From the NCBI RefSeq assembly GCF_003391135.1, contig NZ_CP031455.1, positions 3,069,001 to 3,133,000 on the forward strand: a DNA stretch of 64,000 bases. Direction: 5' to 3'. A program made the translations under genes and the position numbers. Below the pieces are notes generated by a model. The model was not told where the DNA came from and ran no database searches. It saw nothing but the letters and a program-made list of their open reading frames with translations. Positions 44,941-53,249 of this stretch are shown piece after piece. Source of the stretch: Streptoverticillium olivoreticuli subsp. olivoreticuli (GTDB taxonomy: Bacteria; Actinomycetota; Actinomycetes; Streptomycetales; Streptomycetaceae). The stretch's first letter is position 1. Every line of letters starts with the position of its first letter.

Positions 44941-45588
44941 CTACTGCCCCTTGGCCTTCTTCTCCTCGGCGTCCTCGATGACCGCCTCGGCCACCTGCTG
45001 CATGGACAGCCGGCGGTCCATCGACGTCTTCTGGATCCACCGGAACGCGGCCGGCTCGGTCAGCCCGTACTGCGTCTGAAGAACGCTCTTCGCCCGGTCC
45101 ACGAGCTTCCGCGTCTCCAGCCGCTGGGAGAGGTCGGCGACCTCCTGCTCCAGTGCCTTCAGCTCGGTGAAGCGCGACACCGCCATCTCGATGGCGGGCA
45201 CCACGTCGCTCTTGCTGAACGGCTTCACGAGATACGCCATCGCCCCGGCGTCCCGCGCCCGCTCCACGAGCTCGCGCTGCGAGAAGGCGGTGAGCATGAG
45301 CACGGGCGCGATCGAGTCGGCGGCGATCTGCTCGGCGGCGGAGATCCCGTCGAGGACGGGCATCTTCACGTCCAGGATGACCAGATCCGGCTTGTGCTCC
45401 CGGGCGAGCGCGACCGCGGTCTCCCCGTCGCCCGCCTCGCCGACTACGGAGTACCCCTCTTCTTCGAGCATCTCTTTGAGATCGAGCCGGATGAGGGCCT
45501 CGTCCTCGGCGATCACGACGCGGGTGATGTGGGGAGGGGTGTGCTGCGGCTCGTCGTCGACGGGCGGCGTGGGCTCGGCGGCGGTCAC
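44941..45588 (-). CDS. pdtaR: ANTAR-domain response regulator PdtaR
   Basis: A 215-residue response regulator with a receiver domain (RVVIAEDEALIRLDL, phosphorylated Asp in LVILDVKMPVLDG, Thr in MLTAFSQ, Lys in YLVKPFS) and a C-terminal ANTAR RNA-binding domain (VDRAKSVLQTQYGLTEPAAFRWIQKTSMD). ANTAR proteins bind paired RNA hairpins and prevent transcription termination. Its place near polA and pyk matches M. tuberculosis Rv1626 (PdtaR), whose kinase PdtaS is encoded elsewhere, as must be the case here. The GTG start has GGAGA 5 bases upstream. Confidence 0.95.
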   Translation of the reverse strand: MTAAEPTPPVDDEPQHTPPHITRVVIAEDEALIRLDLKEMLEEEGYSVVGEAGDGETAVALAREHKPDLVILDVKMPVLDGISAAEQIAADSIAPVLMLTAFSQRELVERARDAGAMAYLVKPFSKSDVVPAIEMAVSRFTELKALEQEVADLSQRLETRKLVDRAKSVLQTQYGLTEPAAFRWIQKTSMDRRLSMQQVAEAVIEDAEEKKAKGQ

Positions 45589-45688
45589 GGGTCTCCTCGA
45601 TCAAGGGCAGGCGGTGCCCCATGAGCCTACCTAGCTGCGGTATGTTTGAAGCACGGCCCCATTACGATAACCTTGGTTTCGTAGGCCA

Positions 45689-45761
45689 GCCCTGGTAGTC
45701 CAACGGCAGAGACGATACTCTCAAACAGTATTCAGTGTGGGTTCGAGTCCCACCCAGGGCA
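45689..45761 (+). tRNA. Unusual tRNA with CAA anticodon and short variable loop
   Basis: A full cloverleaf folds: acceptor GCCCTGG/CCAGGGC (7 bp, perfect), D-stem GTC/GAC, anticodon stem ATACT/AGTAT with loop CTCAAAC (anticodon CAA), a 5-nt variable loop, T-stem GTGGG/CCCAC with loop TTCGAGT, and discriminator A. CCA is not encoded. The CAA anticodon reads the leucine codon UUG and A73 fits leucine, but canonical tRNA-Leu has a long variable arm that is missing here. The charging identity is therefore uncertain. Confidence 0.85.
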
Positions 45762-45870
45762 CTTCACCTTCATTTCCAAGGTTCGACACCCGTTGGTGAT
45801 CTTCACTCGCCTCGGTGAACACGCCTTCGAACCGGCCCGAGATGGCCGAGATCCAGTCACGCTCGCAGAC

Positions 45871-46653
45871 GTGTACGACATCGAAACGCGCCAGCGTGCT
45901 CTCACACTCCTCCGCAACGGCTCCAAGAACGCAGACGTCGCCCGCGCCCTGAACATCCCCCTCGGCACTGTGAGCTATTGGCTTCACATGGATCGGGCGA
46001 AGCGCGGGGAATGCCCAGGAGCCCACAGCCCCAAGTGCCCGAGATGCGACGGCCGTGAGCTCGACGAGGCCGCGTACTCCTACCTCTTGGGCCTCTACCT
46101 CGGCGACGGCCACATCATCCAGTACTCCGGGCATCGAGTACCCAGCCTCATGATCACGTGCGCCGACGACTGGCCGGGGCTGATGGACGACTGCGAGAAG
46201 GCGATGCGCGCGGTCCTCCCCGACAACTCCGTCTGCCGCGTCCGCAGCAAGGGATGCCACAACGTGAAGATCTACTCCAAGCACCTCTGGTGCCTGTTCC
46301 CTCAGCACGGCCCCGGCAAGAAGCACGAGCGCCTCATCGAACTCGAACCCTGGCAACAGGAAATCGTGGACGCCCACCCTTGGGAGTTCATCCGCGGGCT
46401 CATCCACTCCGACGGTTGCCGCATCACCAACTGGACCACCCGTCTCGTCGGCGGTGTACGCAAGCGCTACGAGTACCCCCGGTACATGTTCGCCAACAAG
46501 TCGGATGACATCCGGAAGCTCTACTGCGACACCCTCACCGCCGTCGGCGTCGAATGGAGCGTCCTGGCTCGCGACGGCGCCCCGTTCAACATCTCGGTCG
46601 CCCGCAAAGCATCCGTCGCTCTCATGGACACCCACATAGGCCCCAAATACTGA
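45871..46653 (+). CDS. HTH-LAGLIDADG homing-endonuclease-like protein downstream of the tRNA
   Basis: A 260-residue protein. Residues 1-40 form a helix-turn-helix (ETRQRALTLLRNG, ADVARALNIPLGTVSYWL), then a Cys motif KCPRCDG (55-61). The rest resembles a LAGLIDADG endonuclease with two copies of the motif, LLGLYLGDG (72-80) and FIRGLIHSDG (173-182). It could be an active homing endonuclease or a domesticated DNA-binding regulator. The first conserved residues MYDIETRQRA argue for GTG 45871; an open extension back to 45793 exists. The gene starts 110 bases after the tRNA in the same orientation. It ends 3 bases from a convergent gene. Confidence 0.8.
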   Translation: MYDIETRQRALTLLRNGSKNADVARALNIPLGTVSYWLHMDRAKRGECPGAHSPKCPRCDGRELDEAAYSYLLGLYLGDGHIIQYSGHRVPSLMITCADDWPGLMDDCEKAMRAVLPDNSVCRVRSKGCHNVKIYSKHLWCLFPQHGPGKKHERLIELEPWQQEIVDAHPWEFIRGLIHSDGCRITNWTTRLVGGVRKRYEYPRYMFANKSDDIRKLYCDTLTAVGVEWSVLARDGAPFNISVARKASVALMDTHIGPKY

Positions 46654-46656
46654 CCC

Positions 46657-47388
46657 CTACACCCCCCGCCGGAACAGCGCCGCCCACAGAAACGGCACGC
46701 CGTAATGCGAAGACTCCGGCAATTCATCGCGCATCCGCCGGATTTCGACCTCCTCCAGGTCGGAGAAGATCCAGCGCAACGCCTCCGGCGTATAGGCGAG
46801 CCCACCCCCGAGGCCCGACTCCCGGTAGAAGGCCGCATCCGGGAGTTCGGAGCCCATCGCTCCCGATGCGAAGCAGGTCAGCCCCAAGTGGCCGCCCGGC
46901 GCGAGCGCGCCGTCGAGAAGAGCGCGGTAGCTGATGCGGCGGTGGGGTGGGAGGTGGTGGAAGCAGCCCGAGTCGTAGATGAGGTCGTACGGGCCCGTCA
47001 GTTCCGTCCCGGCCAGAGCGAACGCGTCGCCGCAGTGGAAGCGGATGTCGGCCCCGGCCTCGCGGGCGCGTTCCTCGGCCCAGGTGATGGCCGTCGGGGA
47101 GAGGTCGACGGCGTCCACCTGGAAGCCCAGTGCGGCCAGGTGCAGCGCGTTGCGGCCCGGGCCGCAGCCCAGGTCGAGGGCTCGGCCGGGGGTGATCAGC
47201 CCGCGGTCGACGTACGAGGCCAGGTTCTCGTCCGGCTTCGCCACGAAGAACGGCACCGGCTTTGAACGGTCGGTGTAGAAGCCGTCCCACCAGGTGGCCC
47301 CGTCGGCCGTCCAGCGGTCGGCGTCCGGTGCGAACAGGCCGTCCAGGAGCTTGAGTACGTCGTCGACCGTGCGTATGTTCCGGTCCAT
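46657..47388 (-). CDS. Class I SAM-dependent methyltransferase
   Basis: A 243-residue methyltransferase with motif I ALDLGCGPGRNALHLA (about residue 70), VDAVDLSPTAI, DLIYDSGCFHHLPPHRR at motif IV and GALAPGGHLGLTCF at motif V. The FHHLPPHRR segment resembles thiopurine/tellurite-type or cyclopropane-related small-molecule methyltransferases; the substrate is unknown. ATG 47388 has AGGGGGA 5 bases upstream. Confidence 0.92.
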   Translation of the reverse strand: MDRNIRTVDDVLKLLDGLFAPDADRWTADGATWWDGFYTDRSKPVPFFVAKPDENLASYVDRGLITPGRALDLGCGPGRNALHLAALGFQVDAVDLSPTAITWAEERAREAGADIRFHCGDAFALAGTELTGPYDLIYDSGCFHHLPPHRRISYRALLDGALAPGGHLGLTCFASGAMGSELPDAAFYRESGLGGGLAYTPEALRWIFSDLEEVEIRRMRDELPESSHYGVPFLWAALFRRGV

Positions 47389-47594
47389 CCGGTCCCCCTC
47401 TCGACTGAGGGAACGGTACGGCCGAGCGGTGCGAAAGCCCAGCTCAGGAGGGATGGCGCGAGCGCGTAGGAAGGCCTCTGGGGCCAGTGCGTGAGCGGCG
47501 TGACCCCACCACCCTCGGGCCCGTACGCCCGCTCGCCCGTCCCCCCGGCGAAGGTCGTCACAGGGGCCTTTCGGGCGGCGTTCGGGCGGGTTTT

Positions 47595-49016
47595 TTACTC
47601 CTCTCCGATGTGGTGCACCCGCACCAGGTTCGTCGTGCCCGCGACCCCCGGCGGGGAGCCGGCCGTGATGATGACCATGTCGCCCTTCTGGCAGCGGCCG
47701 ATCTTCAGCAGGTGTTCGTCGACCTGGTCGACCATTTCGTCGGTCGTCTGGACCATGGGGCCCAGGAAGGTCTCCACGCCCCAGGTGAGGTTGAGTTGGG
47801 AGCGGGTGGCCGGCTCGGGGGTGAAGGCCAGCAGGGGGATCGGGGAGCGGTAGCGGGACAGGCGTCGTGCCGTGTCACCGGATTGGGTGAAGGCGACCAG
47901 GTACTTCGCGCCGAGGAAGTCGCCCATCTCGGCGGCGGCGCGGGCGACGGAGCCGCCCTGGGTGCGGGGCTTGCCGCGTTCGCTGAGCGGTGGGAGGCCC
48001 TTGGCGAGGACGTCCTCTTCCGCCGCCGTGACGATGCGGCCCATCGTCTTGACGGTCTCCACGGGGTATTTGCCGACGCTGGTCTCACCCGAAAGCATGA
48101 CCGCGTCCGTGCCGTCGATGACCGCGTTGGCGACGTCGGAGGCCTCGGCGCGGGTGGGGCGGGAGGCGTCGATCATCGAGTCGAGCATCTGGGTGGCAAC
48201 GATGACCGGTTTGGCGTTGCGCCGGGCGAGTTTGATGGCGCGCTTCTGCACGATCGGGACCATTTCGAGGGGCATTTCGACGCCCAGGTCGCCGCGGGCG
48301 ACCATGATGCCGTCGAAGGCGTCGACGATGCCCTGGAGGTTCTCGACGGCCTGCGGCTTCTCGATCTTCGCGATGACGGGGAGGCGGCGGCCCTCCTCGT
48401 CCATGACGCGGTGGACGTCCACGATGTCGTGCTCGCTGCGGACGAAGGAGAGGGCGATGATGTCGGCGCCCGTCCTGATGGCCCAGCGGAGGTCTTCGAC
48501 GTCCTTCTCGGAGAGGGCGGGGACGGAGACGGCGACGCCGGGGAGGTTGAGGCCCTTGTTGTCGGAGACCATGCCGCCTTCAATGACGACGGTCCGTACG
48601 CGGGGGCCGTCGACGGAGGTGACCTCCAGGGTGACGCGGCCGTCGTCGACGAGGATGCGTTCGCCCCTGGTGACGTCGGCGGCGAGGCCGTCGTAGGTGG
48701 TGCCGCAGCGGTGGCGGTCGCCCTCGATGTCCTCGACGGTGATGGTGAACTCGTCGCCGCGTTCAAGAAGTACGGGACCTTCGCGGAATCGGCCCAGGCG
48801 GATCTTCGGGCCTTGAAGGTCGGCGAGGATGCCGATGCTGCGGCCGGTCTCCTCGGCGGCCTTGCGCACTCGCTGATACCGCGCCTCGTGGTCGACGTAG
48901 GTGCCATGGCTGAGGTTGAAGCGGGCCACGTCCATTCCGGCTTCGACGAGCGACTTGATCTGCTCGTACGAGTCGGTGGCCGGTCCCAGGGTGCAGACGA
49001 TTTTTGCTCGGCGCAT
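47595..49016 (-). CDS. pyk: Pyruvate kinase
   Basis: A 473-residue pyruvate kinase converts phosphoenolpyruvate and ADP to pyruvate and ATP. Motifs in order: AKIVCTLGPA, MDVARFNLSHG, GPKIRLG, the B-domain DDGRVTLEV, the catalytic signature IAKIEKPQAVENL (with the catalytic Lys), MVARGDLGVEMP and MLSGETSVGKYP. The C-terminal allosteric domain ends HHIGEE. The short intergenic region upstream (49017-49161) is AT-richer than its surroundings and probably carries its promoter, but I cannot fix the boxes. Confidence 0.98.
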   Translation of the reverse strand: MRRAKIVCTLGPATDSYEQIKSLVEAGMDVARFNLSHGTYVDHEARYQRVRKAAEETGRSIGILADLQGPKIRLGRFREGPVLLERGDEFTITVEDIEGDRHRCGTTYDGLAADVTRGERILVDDGRVTLEVTSVDGPRVRTVVIEGGMVSDNKGLNLPGVAVSVPALSEKDVEDLRWAIRTGADIIALSFVRSEHDIVDVHRVMDEEGRRLPVIAKIEKPQAVENLQGIVDAFDGIMVARGDLGVEMPLEMVPIVQKRAIKLARRNAKPVIVATQMLDSMIDASRPTRAEASDVANAVIDGTDAVMLSGETSVGKYPVETVKTMGRIVTAAEEDVLAKGLPPLSERGKPRTQGGSVARAAAEMGDFLGAKYLVAFTQSGDTARRLSRYRSPIPLLAFTPEPATRSQLNLTWGVETFLGPMVQTTDEMVDQVDEHLLKIGRCQKGDMVIITAGSPPGVAGTTNLVRVHHIGEE

Positions 49017-49161
49017 GGCACGACCTTATGACCTACCGGCGGGTAGAGAATTGGCCGGCCGCGACTCCCCAACGTCCGTTGAGTAAAAGCTTGTTGACAA
49101 TTAGTGAAACGTGCGCGGGGGTGCTCTGATGAGCGTTCCGCGCACTCCCCGCGCGCCGGTC

Positions 49162-49860
49162 TCAGAGGACGGGGGGTGTCATGGTGAAGCGGGCGTTGAC
49201 CTGTGCGTAGACGCTCTGGCGCTGGGGTTCGAGGTCGAGCGCGGGGGTGGGGGCGGCGCCTCCGTACGCCGCGGAGCGCATCATTCCGCCGGGGGCGGGG
49301 GGCAGTCCGACGGGGGCCGTGTTCTCGGCTCCGAGGTCGGCGAGTTCCACCAGGGCGACGAGCCGGGCGCCGAGGGCTCCGGCGTATTCGCGGGCGCGCT
49401 GCACGGCTTCGCGTACGGCCTGTTGGCGGGCCTCGCGGTGGGCGGGTGAGTCGGGGCGCAGGGCCCACCAGGGGCCGTCGACGCGGGTGAGGTCGAGTGC
49501 GGCGAGGCGGGTGGTGAGTTCGCCGAGGGTGGTGAAGTCGCCGAGGGTGGCGGTGAGGTGGACGCTGCCGTGGTAGGCGTGGATGCGTTCGTGGCGGCCC
49601 TTCTCGGTGAGTTGCGGGGTGATGGTGAAGGTGCCGGTTTCGAGTTTTTCGACGGTGTCGCCGTAGGACTTGAGCAGGTCGAGGGTCTGGTTGTTGCGGC
49701 GGGTGAGGTCGCCGAGGGCTGTGGTGCGGTCGGTGCCGCGGGCGCTGATGGTGATGCCGATATGGGCGATTTCGGGGTCGACTTCGAGGCGGGCTTCGCC
49801 GCGGACGGCGAGGCGGGGGCTGTCGGGGGTGCCGTAGGGCAGGGGTGCGGGTGTGGTCAT
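49162..49860 (-). CDS. SIMPL-domain (DUF541) protein
   Basis: A 232-residue protein of the SIMPL/DUF541 family: RLAVRGEARLEVDPEIAHIGITI at the start, an LKSYGDTVEKLETGTFTITP segment, VHLTATLGDFTTLGEL, and the long helix REARQQAVREAVQRAREYAGALG. No signal peptide is visible, although many relatives are periplasmic. Function is not established; homologues are connected with oxidative stress or signalling. It shares the strand of pyk, 145 bases upstream of it. Confidence 0.9.
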   Translation of the reverse strand: MTTPAPLPYGTPDSPRLAVRGEARLEVDPEIAHIGITISARGTDRTTALGDLTRRNNQTLDLLKSYGDTVEKLETGTFTITPQLTEKGRHERIHAYHGSVHLTATLGDFTTLGELTTRLAALDLTRVDGPWWALRPDSPAHREARQQAVREAVQRAREYAGALGARLVALVELADLGAENTAPVGLPPAPGGMMRSAAYGGAAPTPALDLEPQRQSVYAQVNARFTMTPPVL

Positions 49861-50006
49861 GGGGTCAGCGTCTCAGCCCGGGTGCATGCGGGCGCTACGC
49901 GGGAGTCACCGTTTCGCAACCTTGTGGGGGTGTTCCGGTTGGGGGTGCCGAGGCCAGAATCTACGCGCGTTGTCAGTGTCGTGAGCAGCTGGATCAAGGA
50001 GTTGAA

Positions 50007-51818
50007 GTGCCGCTGAACCGGAGGAATTTTCTGGGGCGTACGGCCGCCACGGGTGCGGGTGTCGCGCTGGTGGGGTCGGTGGGTGCCGGGTCTGCCGAGG
50101 CGCGGGAGGCGGTGCCGGGCCGAAGTGGCGGGCGGGGCAGGCATTATGCGTTGACGGTGATGGGGACGACGGATCTGCATGGGAATGTCTTCAACTGGGA
50201 CTATTTCACTGATGCGGAGTTCGACGACAAGGCGCACAACGATGTGGGTCTGGCGAAGATCTCGACGTTGGTGAATGAGGTCCGCAAGGAGAAGGGGCGG
50301 CGGAATACGCTGCTGATCGATGCGGGTGACACGATTCAGGGCACTCAGCTTTCGTATTATTACGCGCGGGTGGATCCGATCACGAAGGCGCATGGTCCGG
50401 TGCATCCGATGGCGCGGGCGATGAACGCGATCGGGTATGACGCGGCGGCGTTGGGGAATCACGAGTTCAATTACGGGATTCCGGTGCTGCGGAAGTTCGA
50501 GGAGCAGTGCGAGTTCCCGTTGCTGGGTGCAAACGCGCTGGATGCGAAGACGTTGCGGCCGGCTTTTCCGCCGTATGTGATCAAGCGGGTGCGGGCGCCG
50601 TTCGGCCGTGATGTTCGGGTGGCGATCCTGGGGTTGACGAATCCGGGGATCGCGATCTGGGACAAGGCGAATGTGCAGGGGAAGATGGTGTTCCCGGGGC
50701 TGGAGGAGCAGGCGGCGAAGTGGGTGCCGAAGCTTCGGTCGATGGGTGCGGATGTGGTGATTGTCGCGGCGCATGCGGGGAGCAGTGGTACGTCGTCGTA
50801 CGGGGATCAGTTGCCGTATGTCGAGAATGCGGCGGCGTTGGTGGCGGAGCAGGTGCCGGGGATCGATGCGATTCTGGTCGGTCATGCGCATGTGGAGATT
50901 CCCGAGTACCGGGTGGTGAACAAGGAGTCGGGCAAGGAGGTGGTGTTGTCGGAGCCGTTGAAGTGGGGGCAGCGGTTGACGTTGTTCGACTTTGATCTGG
51001 TGTGGGAGAAGGGTTGCTGGCGGGTGGCCGGGGTGGCGGCGAAGGTGCTGAATTCGAATACGGTCGCCGAGGACCGGAGGATCACCGGGTTGTTGCGCGG
51101 TGAGCACCGGAAGGTGGTGGCGTATGTGAATCAGGTGATCGGTACGTCGTCGGCGGCGATGAGTGCGGCGGAGGCTCCGTACAAGGACACGCCGGTGATT
51201 GATTTCATCAATCATGTGCAGGCGGAGACGGTGCGGGCGGCGTTGGCGGGGACGGAGTTCGCGGGGTTGCCGGTGTTGTCGCAGGCGTCGTGTTTCTCGC
51301 GTACGGCGGGGGTGCCGGCGGGGAAGGTGACGATCCGTGAGGTGGCGGGTCTTTATCCGTTCGAGAACACGCTGGAGGCGCGGGTTCTGACGGGTGCGCA
51401 GATGCGGGAGTATCTGGAGTTCTCGGCGCGCTATTACGTGCGGACGGCGGCGGGTGCGGTGGTGGATCCGGCGAAGCTGACGAATGCCGAGAACATTCCG
51501 GACTTCAACTATGACGCGGTCAGCGGCCTCTCGTACGAGATCGACATCGCGAAGGCGCCGGGGGCGCGGATCGCGAAGCTCATGTTCGACGGGAAGCCGC
51601 TGGACGACGCGGCGCGGTTCGTGTTGGCGGTGAACAACTACCGGGCGAGTGGCGGGGGGAATTTTCCGCATGTCGCCCGGGCGAAGCAGGTGTGGGCGAA
51701 TTCGGAGGAGATCCGTAACACGATCATCTCGTGGGTGCGGGCCCAGGGGGCGATCGATGTGGGGAGTTTCGCGTCAGTGGACTGGAAGTTGACGCGGGAT
51801 GGTGCGCCGGTCTTCTGA
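50007..51818 (+). CDS. Tat-exported 5'-nucleotidase/metallophosphatase
   Basis: A 603-residue secreted phosphoesterase. A twin-arginine signal (NRRNFLGRTAATGAGVALVGSV) starts the protein. The metallophosphatase domain has VMGTTDLHGNVFNWD, DAGDTIQGTQLSYY, ALGNHEFNYGIPVL (metal-binding GNHE) and VAAHAG/VGHAHVEIP. The 5_nucleotid_C domain follows from about residue 370 with AVNNYRASGGGNFPH near the end. It likely hydrolyses extracellular nucleotides (2',3'-cyclic or 5') to release phosphate and nucleoside. GTG 50007 has AAGGAG 5 bases upstream. Codons here end mostly in G or T, unlike the C-ending codons of the liv operon. Confidence 0.94.
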   Translation: MPLNRRNFLGRTAATGAGVALVGSVGAGSAEAREAVPGRSGGRGRHYALTVMGTTDLHGNVFNWDYFTDAEFDDKAHNDVGLAKISTLVNEVRKEKGRRNTLLIDAGDTIQGTQLSYYYARVDPITKAHGPVHPMARAMNAIGYDAAALGNHEFNYGIPVLRKFEEQCEFPLLGANALDAKTLRPAFPPYVIKRVRAPFGRDVRVAILGLTNPGIAIWDKANVQGKMVFPGLEEQAAKWVPKLRSMGADVVIVAAHAGSSGTSSYGDQLPYVENAAALVAEQVPGIDAILVGHAHVEIPEYRVVNKESGKEVVLSEPLKWGQRLTLFDFDLVWEKGCWRVAGVAAKVLNSNTVAEDRRITGLLRGEHRKVVAYVNQVIGTSSAAMSAAEAPYKDTPVIDFINHVQAETVRAALAGTEFAGLPVLSQASCFSRTAGVPAGKVTIREVAGLYPFENTLEARVLTGAQMREYLEFSARYYVRTAAGAVVDPAKLTNAENIPDFNYDAVSGLSYEIDIAKAPGARIAKLMFDGKPLDDAARFVLAVNNYRASGGGNFPHVARAKQVWANSEEIRNTIISWVRAQGAIDVGSFASVDWKLTRDGAPVF

Positions 51819-53249
51819 GGTGGTGGTCCGGGGTCGCGGCTGTGGTCGCGGCTCCAGGCCGAAGGTGGTGAAGGCGGTCCGCTCGGGGAGGGGGTAGACC
51901 GTCTTTCCGGTGATGGCGTTGAGGATGACGGCGCTGCGCCAGGCGGCGAGGCCGAGGTCGGGGGTGCCGATGCCGTGGGTGTGGCGTTCGGCGTTCTGGA
52001 CGTGGACGGCGCCCTTGACCAGGGGGTCGAGGACGAGGCGGTGGTTCTCGTCGATGCGGGGGCGGTCGCTGTGGTCGCGGCGGATGTAGGGGTCGAGGGC
52101 GGCGAGGAGGGTGTCGGTGCGGCGTTCGCGGTAGCCGGTGGCGAGGACGACGGCGTCGGTGGTGATGCGGGAGCGGGTGCCTTGCTGGGCGTGTTCGAGG
52201 TGGAGTTCGACGCGAGTGGTGCCGACGCGTCCTGCGGTGCGGACGAAGACTCCTGGGGTGAGGACGGTGTCGGGCCAGCCGCCGTGGAGGCTGCGGCGGT
52301 AGAGCTCTTCGTGGATGTCGGCGAGGGTTTCGGTGGCGATGCCCTTGTGGAGTTGCCATTGCTGGGGCAGGAGTTGGTTGCGTACGCCTTCGGGGAGGGC
52401 GTGGAAGTAGCGGGTGTAGTCGGGGGTGAATTGTTCGAGCCCGAGCTTGCTGTATTCCATGGGGGCGAAGGCGGGGGTGCGGGCGAGCCAGTGGAGTTTT
52501 TCGCGGCCGGTGGGGCGGTTGCGGAGGAGGTCGAGGAAGACTTCCGCGCCGGACTGGCCGGAGCCGATGACGGTGATGTGGTCGGCGGCGAGGATCTTCT
52601 CGCGGTGGTCGAGGTAGTCGGCCGAGTGGATGACGGGGACGGCGGGGGCTTCGGTGAGGGGGCGCAGGGGTTCGGGGATGTGGGGGGTGGTGCCGACGCC
52701 GAGGACGAGGTTGCGGGCGTAGGCGCGGCCGAGTGCTTCGGCTTCTCCTTCGGTGTCGAGTTGGGTGTAGTCGATTTCGAAGAGGTTGCGTTCGGGGTTC
52801 CAGCGGAGGGCGTCGATCTGGTGGCCGAAGTGGAGGCCGGGGAGGGATTGGCTGACCCAGCGGCAGTAGGCGTCGTATTCGGCGCGTTGGATGTGGAAGC
52901 GCTCGGCGAAGTAGAAGGGGTAGAGGCGTTCGCGGTCCTTGAGGTAGTTGAGGAAGGTCCAGGGGCTGGTGGGGTCGGCGAGGGTGACGAGGTCGGCGAG
53001 GAAGGGGACTTGGAGGGCGGTGCCGTCGATGAGGAGGCCGGGGTGCCAGCGGAAGGTGGGGGTCTGGTCGTAGCAGGCGGTGCGGAGTGCGGGGATGCCG
53101 TGGGCGAGGGCGGCGAGGGAGAGGTTGAAGGGGCCGATGCCGATGCCGGCGATGTCGAGGGGCTGGTCGGGGGTGGTGCGGGGGCCGGGTTGGGTGGCGG
53201 TGTCGGGGGTGGTGCGGCCGGCCTTCTTCGGGGGGTTGGCGTTGCTCAT
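51774..53249 (-). CDS. Lysine/ornithine N-hydroxylase family flavin monooxygenase (DesB-like)
   Basis: A 491-residue flavin-dependent N-hydroxylating monooxygenase. The FAD motif GIGIGPFNLSL (residues 35-45) opens the domain, WHPGLLIDGTALQVPFLADLVTL is the family signature, VIGSGQSGAEVFLDLL is the NADPH site, and ATGYRER lies near the end. Family members hydroxylate the terminal amine of lysine, ornithine or a diamine such as cadaverine for hydroxamate siderophores. It overlaps the decarboxylase gene by 4 bases (ATGA), an arrangement like desA-desB, but no desC or desD follows. Its 3' end overlaps the convergent nucleotidase gene by 45 bases. Confidence 0.93.
   Translation of the reverse strand: MSNANPPKKAGRTTPDTATQPGPRTTPDQPLDIAGIGIGPFNLSLAALAHGIPALRTACYDQTPTFRWHPGLLIDGTALQVPFLADLVTLADPTSPWTFLNYLKDRERLYPFYFAERFHIQRAEYDAYCRWVSQSLPGLHFGHQIDALRWNPERNLFEIDYTQLDTEGEAEALGRAYARNLVLGVGTTPHIPEPLRPLTEAPAVPVIHSADYLDHREKILAADHITVIGSGQSGAEVFLDLLRNRPTGREKLHWLARTPAFAPMEYSKLGLEQFTPDYTRYFHALPEGVRNQLLPQQWQLHKGIATETLADIHEELYRRSLHGGWPDTVLTPGVFVRTAGRVGTTRVELHLEHAQQGTRSRITTDAVVLATGYRERRTDTLLAALDPYIRRDHSDRPRIDENHRLVLDPLVKGAVHVQNAERHTHGIGTPDLGLAAWRSAVILNAITGKTVYPLPERTAFTTFGLEPRPQPRPRTTTSEDRRTIPRQLPVH

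Noticed and set aside
47570..47594. T-run after GGGCGGG as a plus-strand intrinsic terminator
   Set aside because: The preceding CGGGCGG copies are direct, not inverted, repeats, and no plus-strand gene ends there; no stable stem was found for pyk on the other strand.
49970..49992. TTGTCAGTG upstream of the nucleotidase gene as a PafBC promoter
   Set aside because: The first half matches, but the hexamer after 8 bases is AGCTGG and not TANNNT, so it is probably chance.
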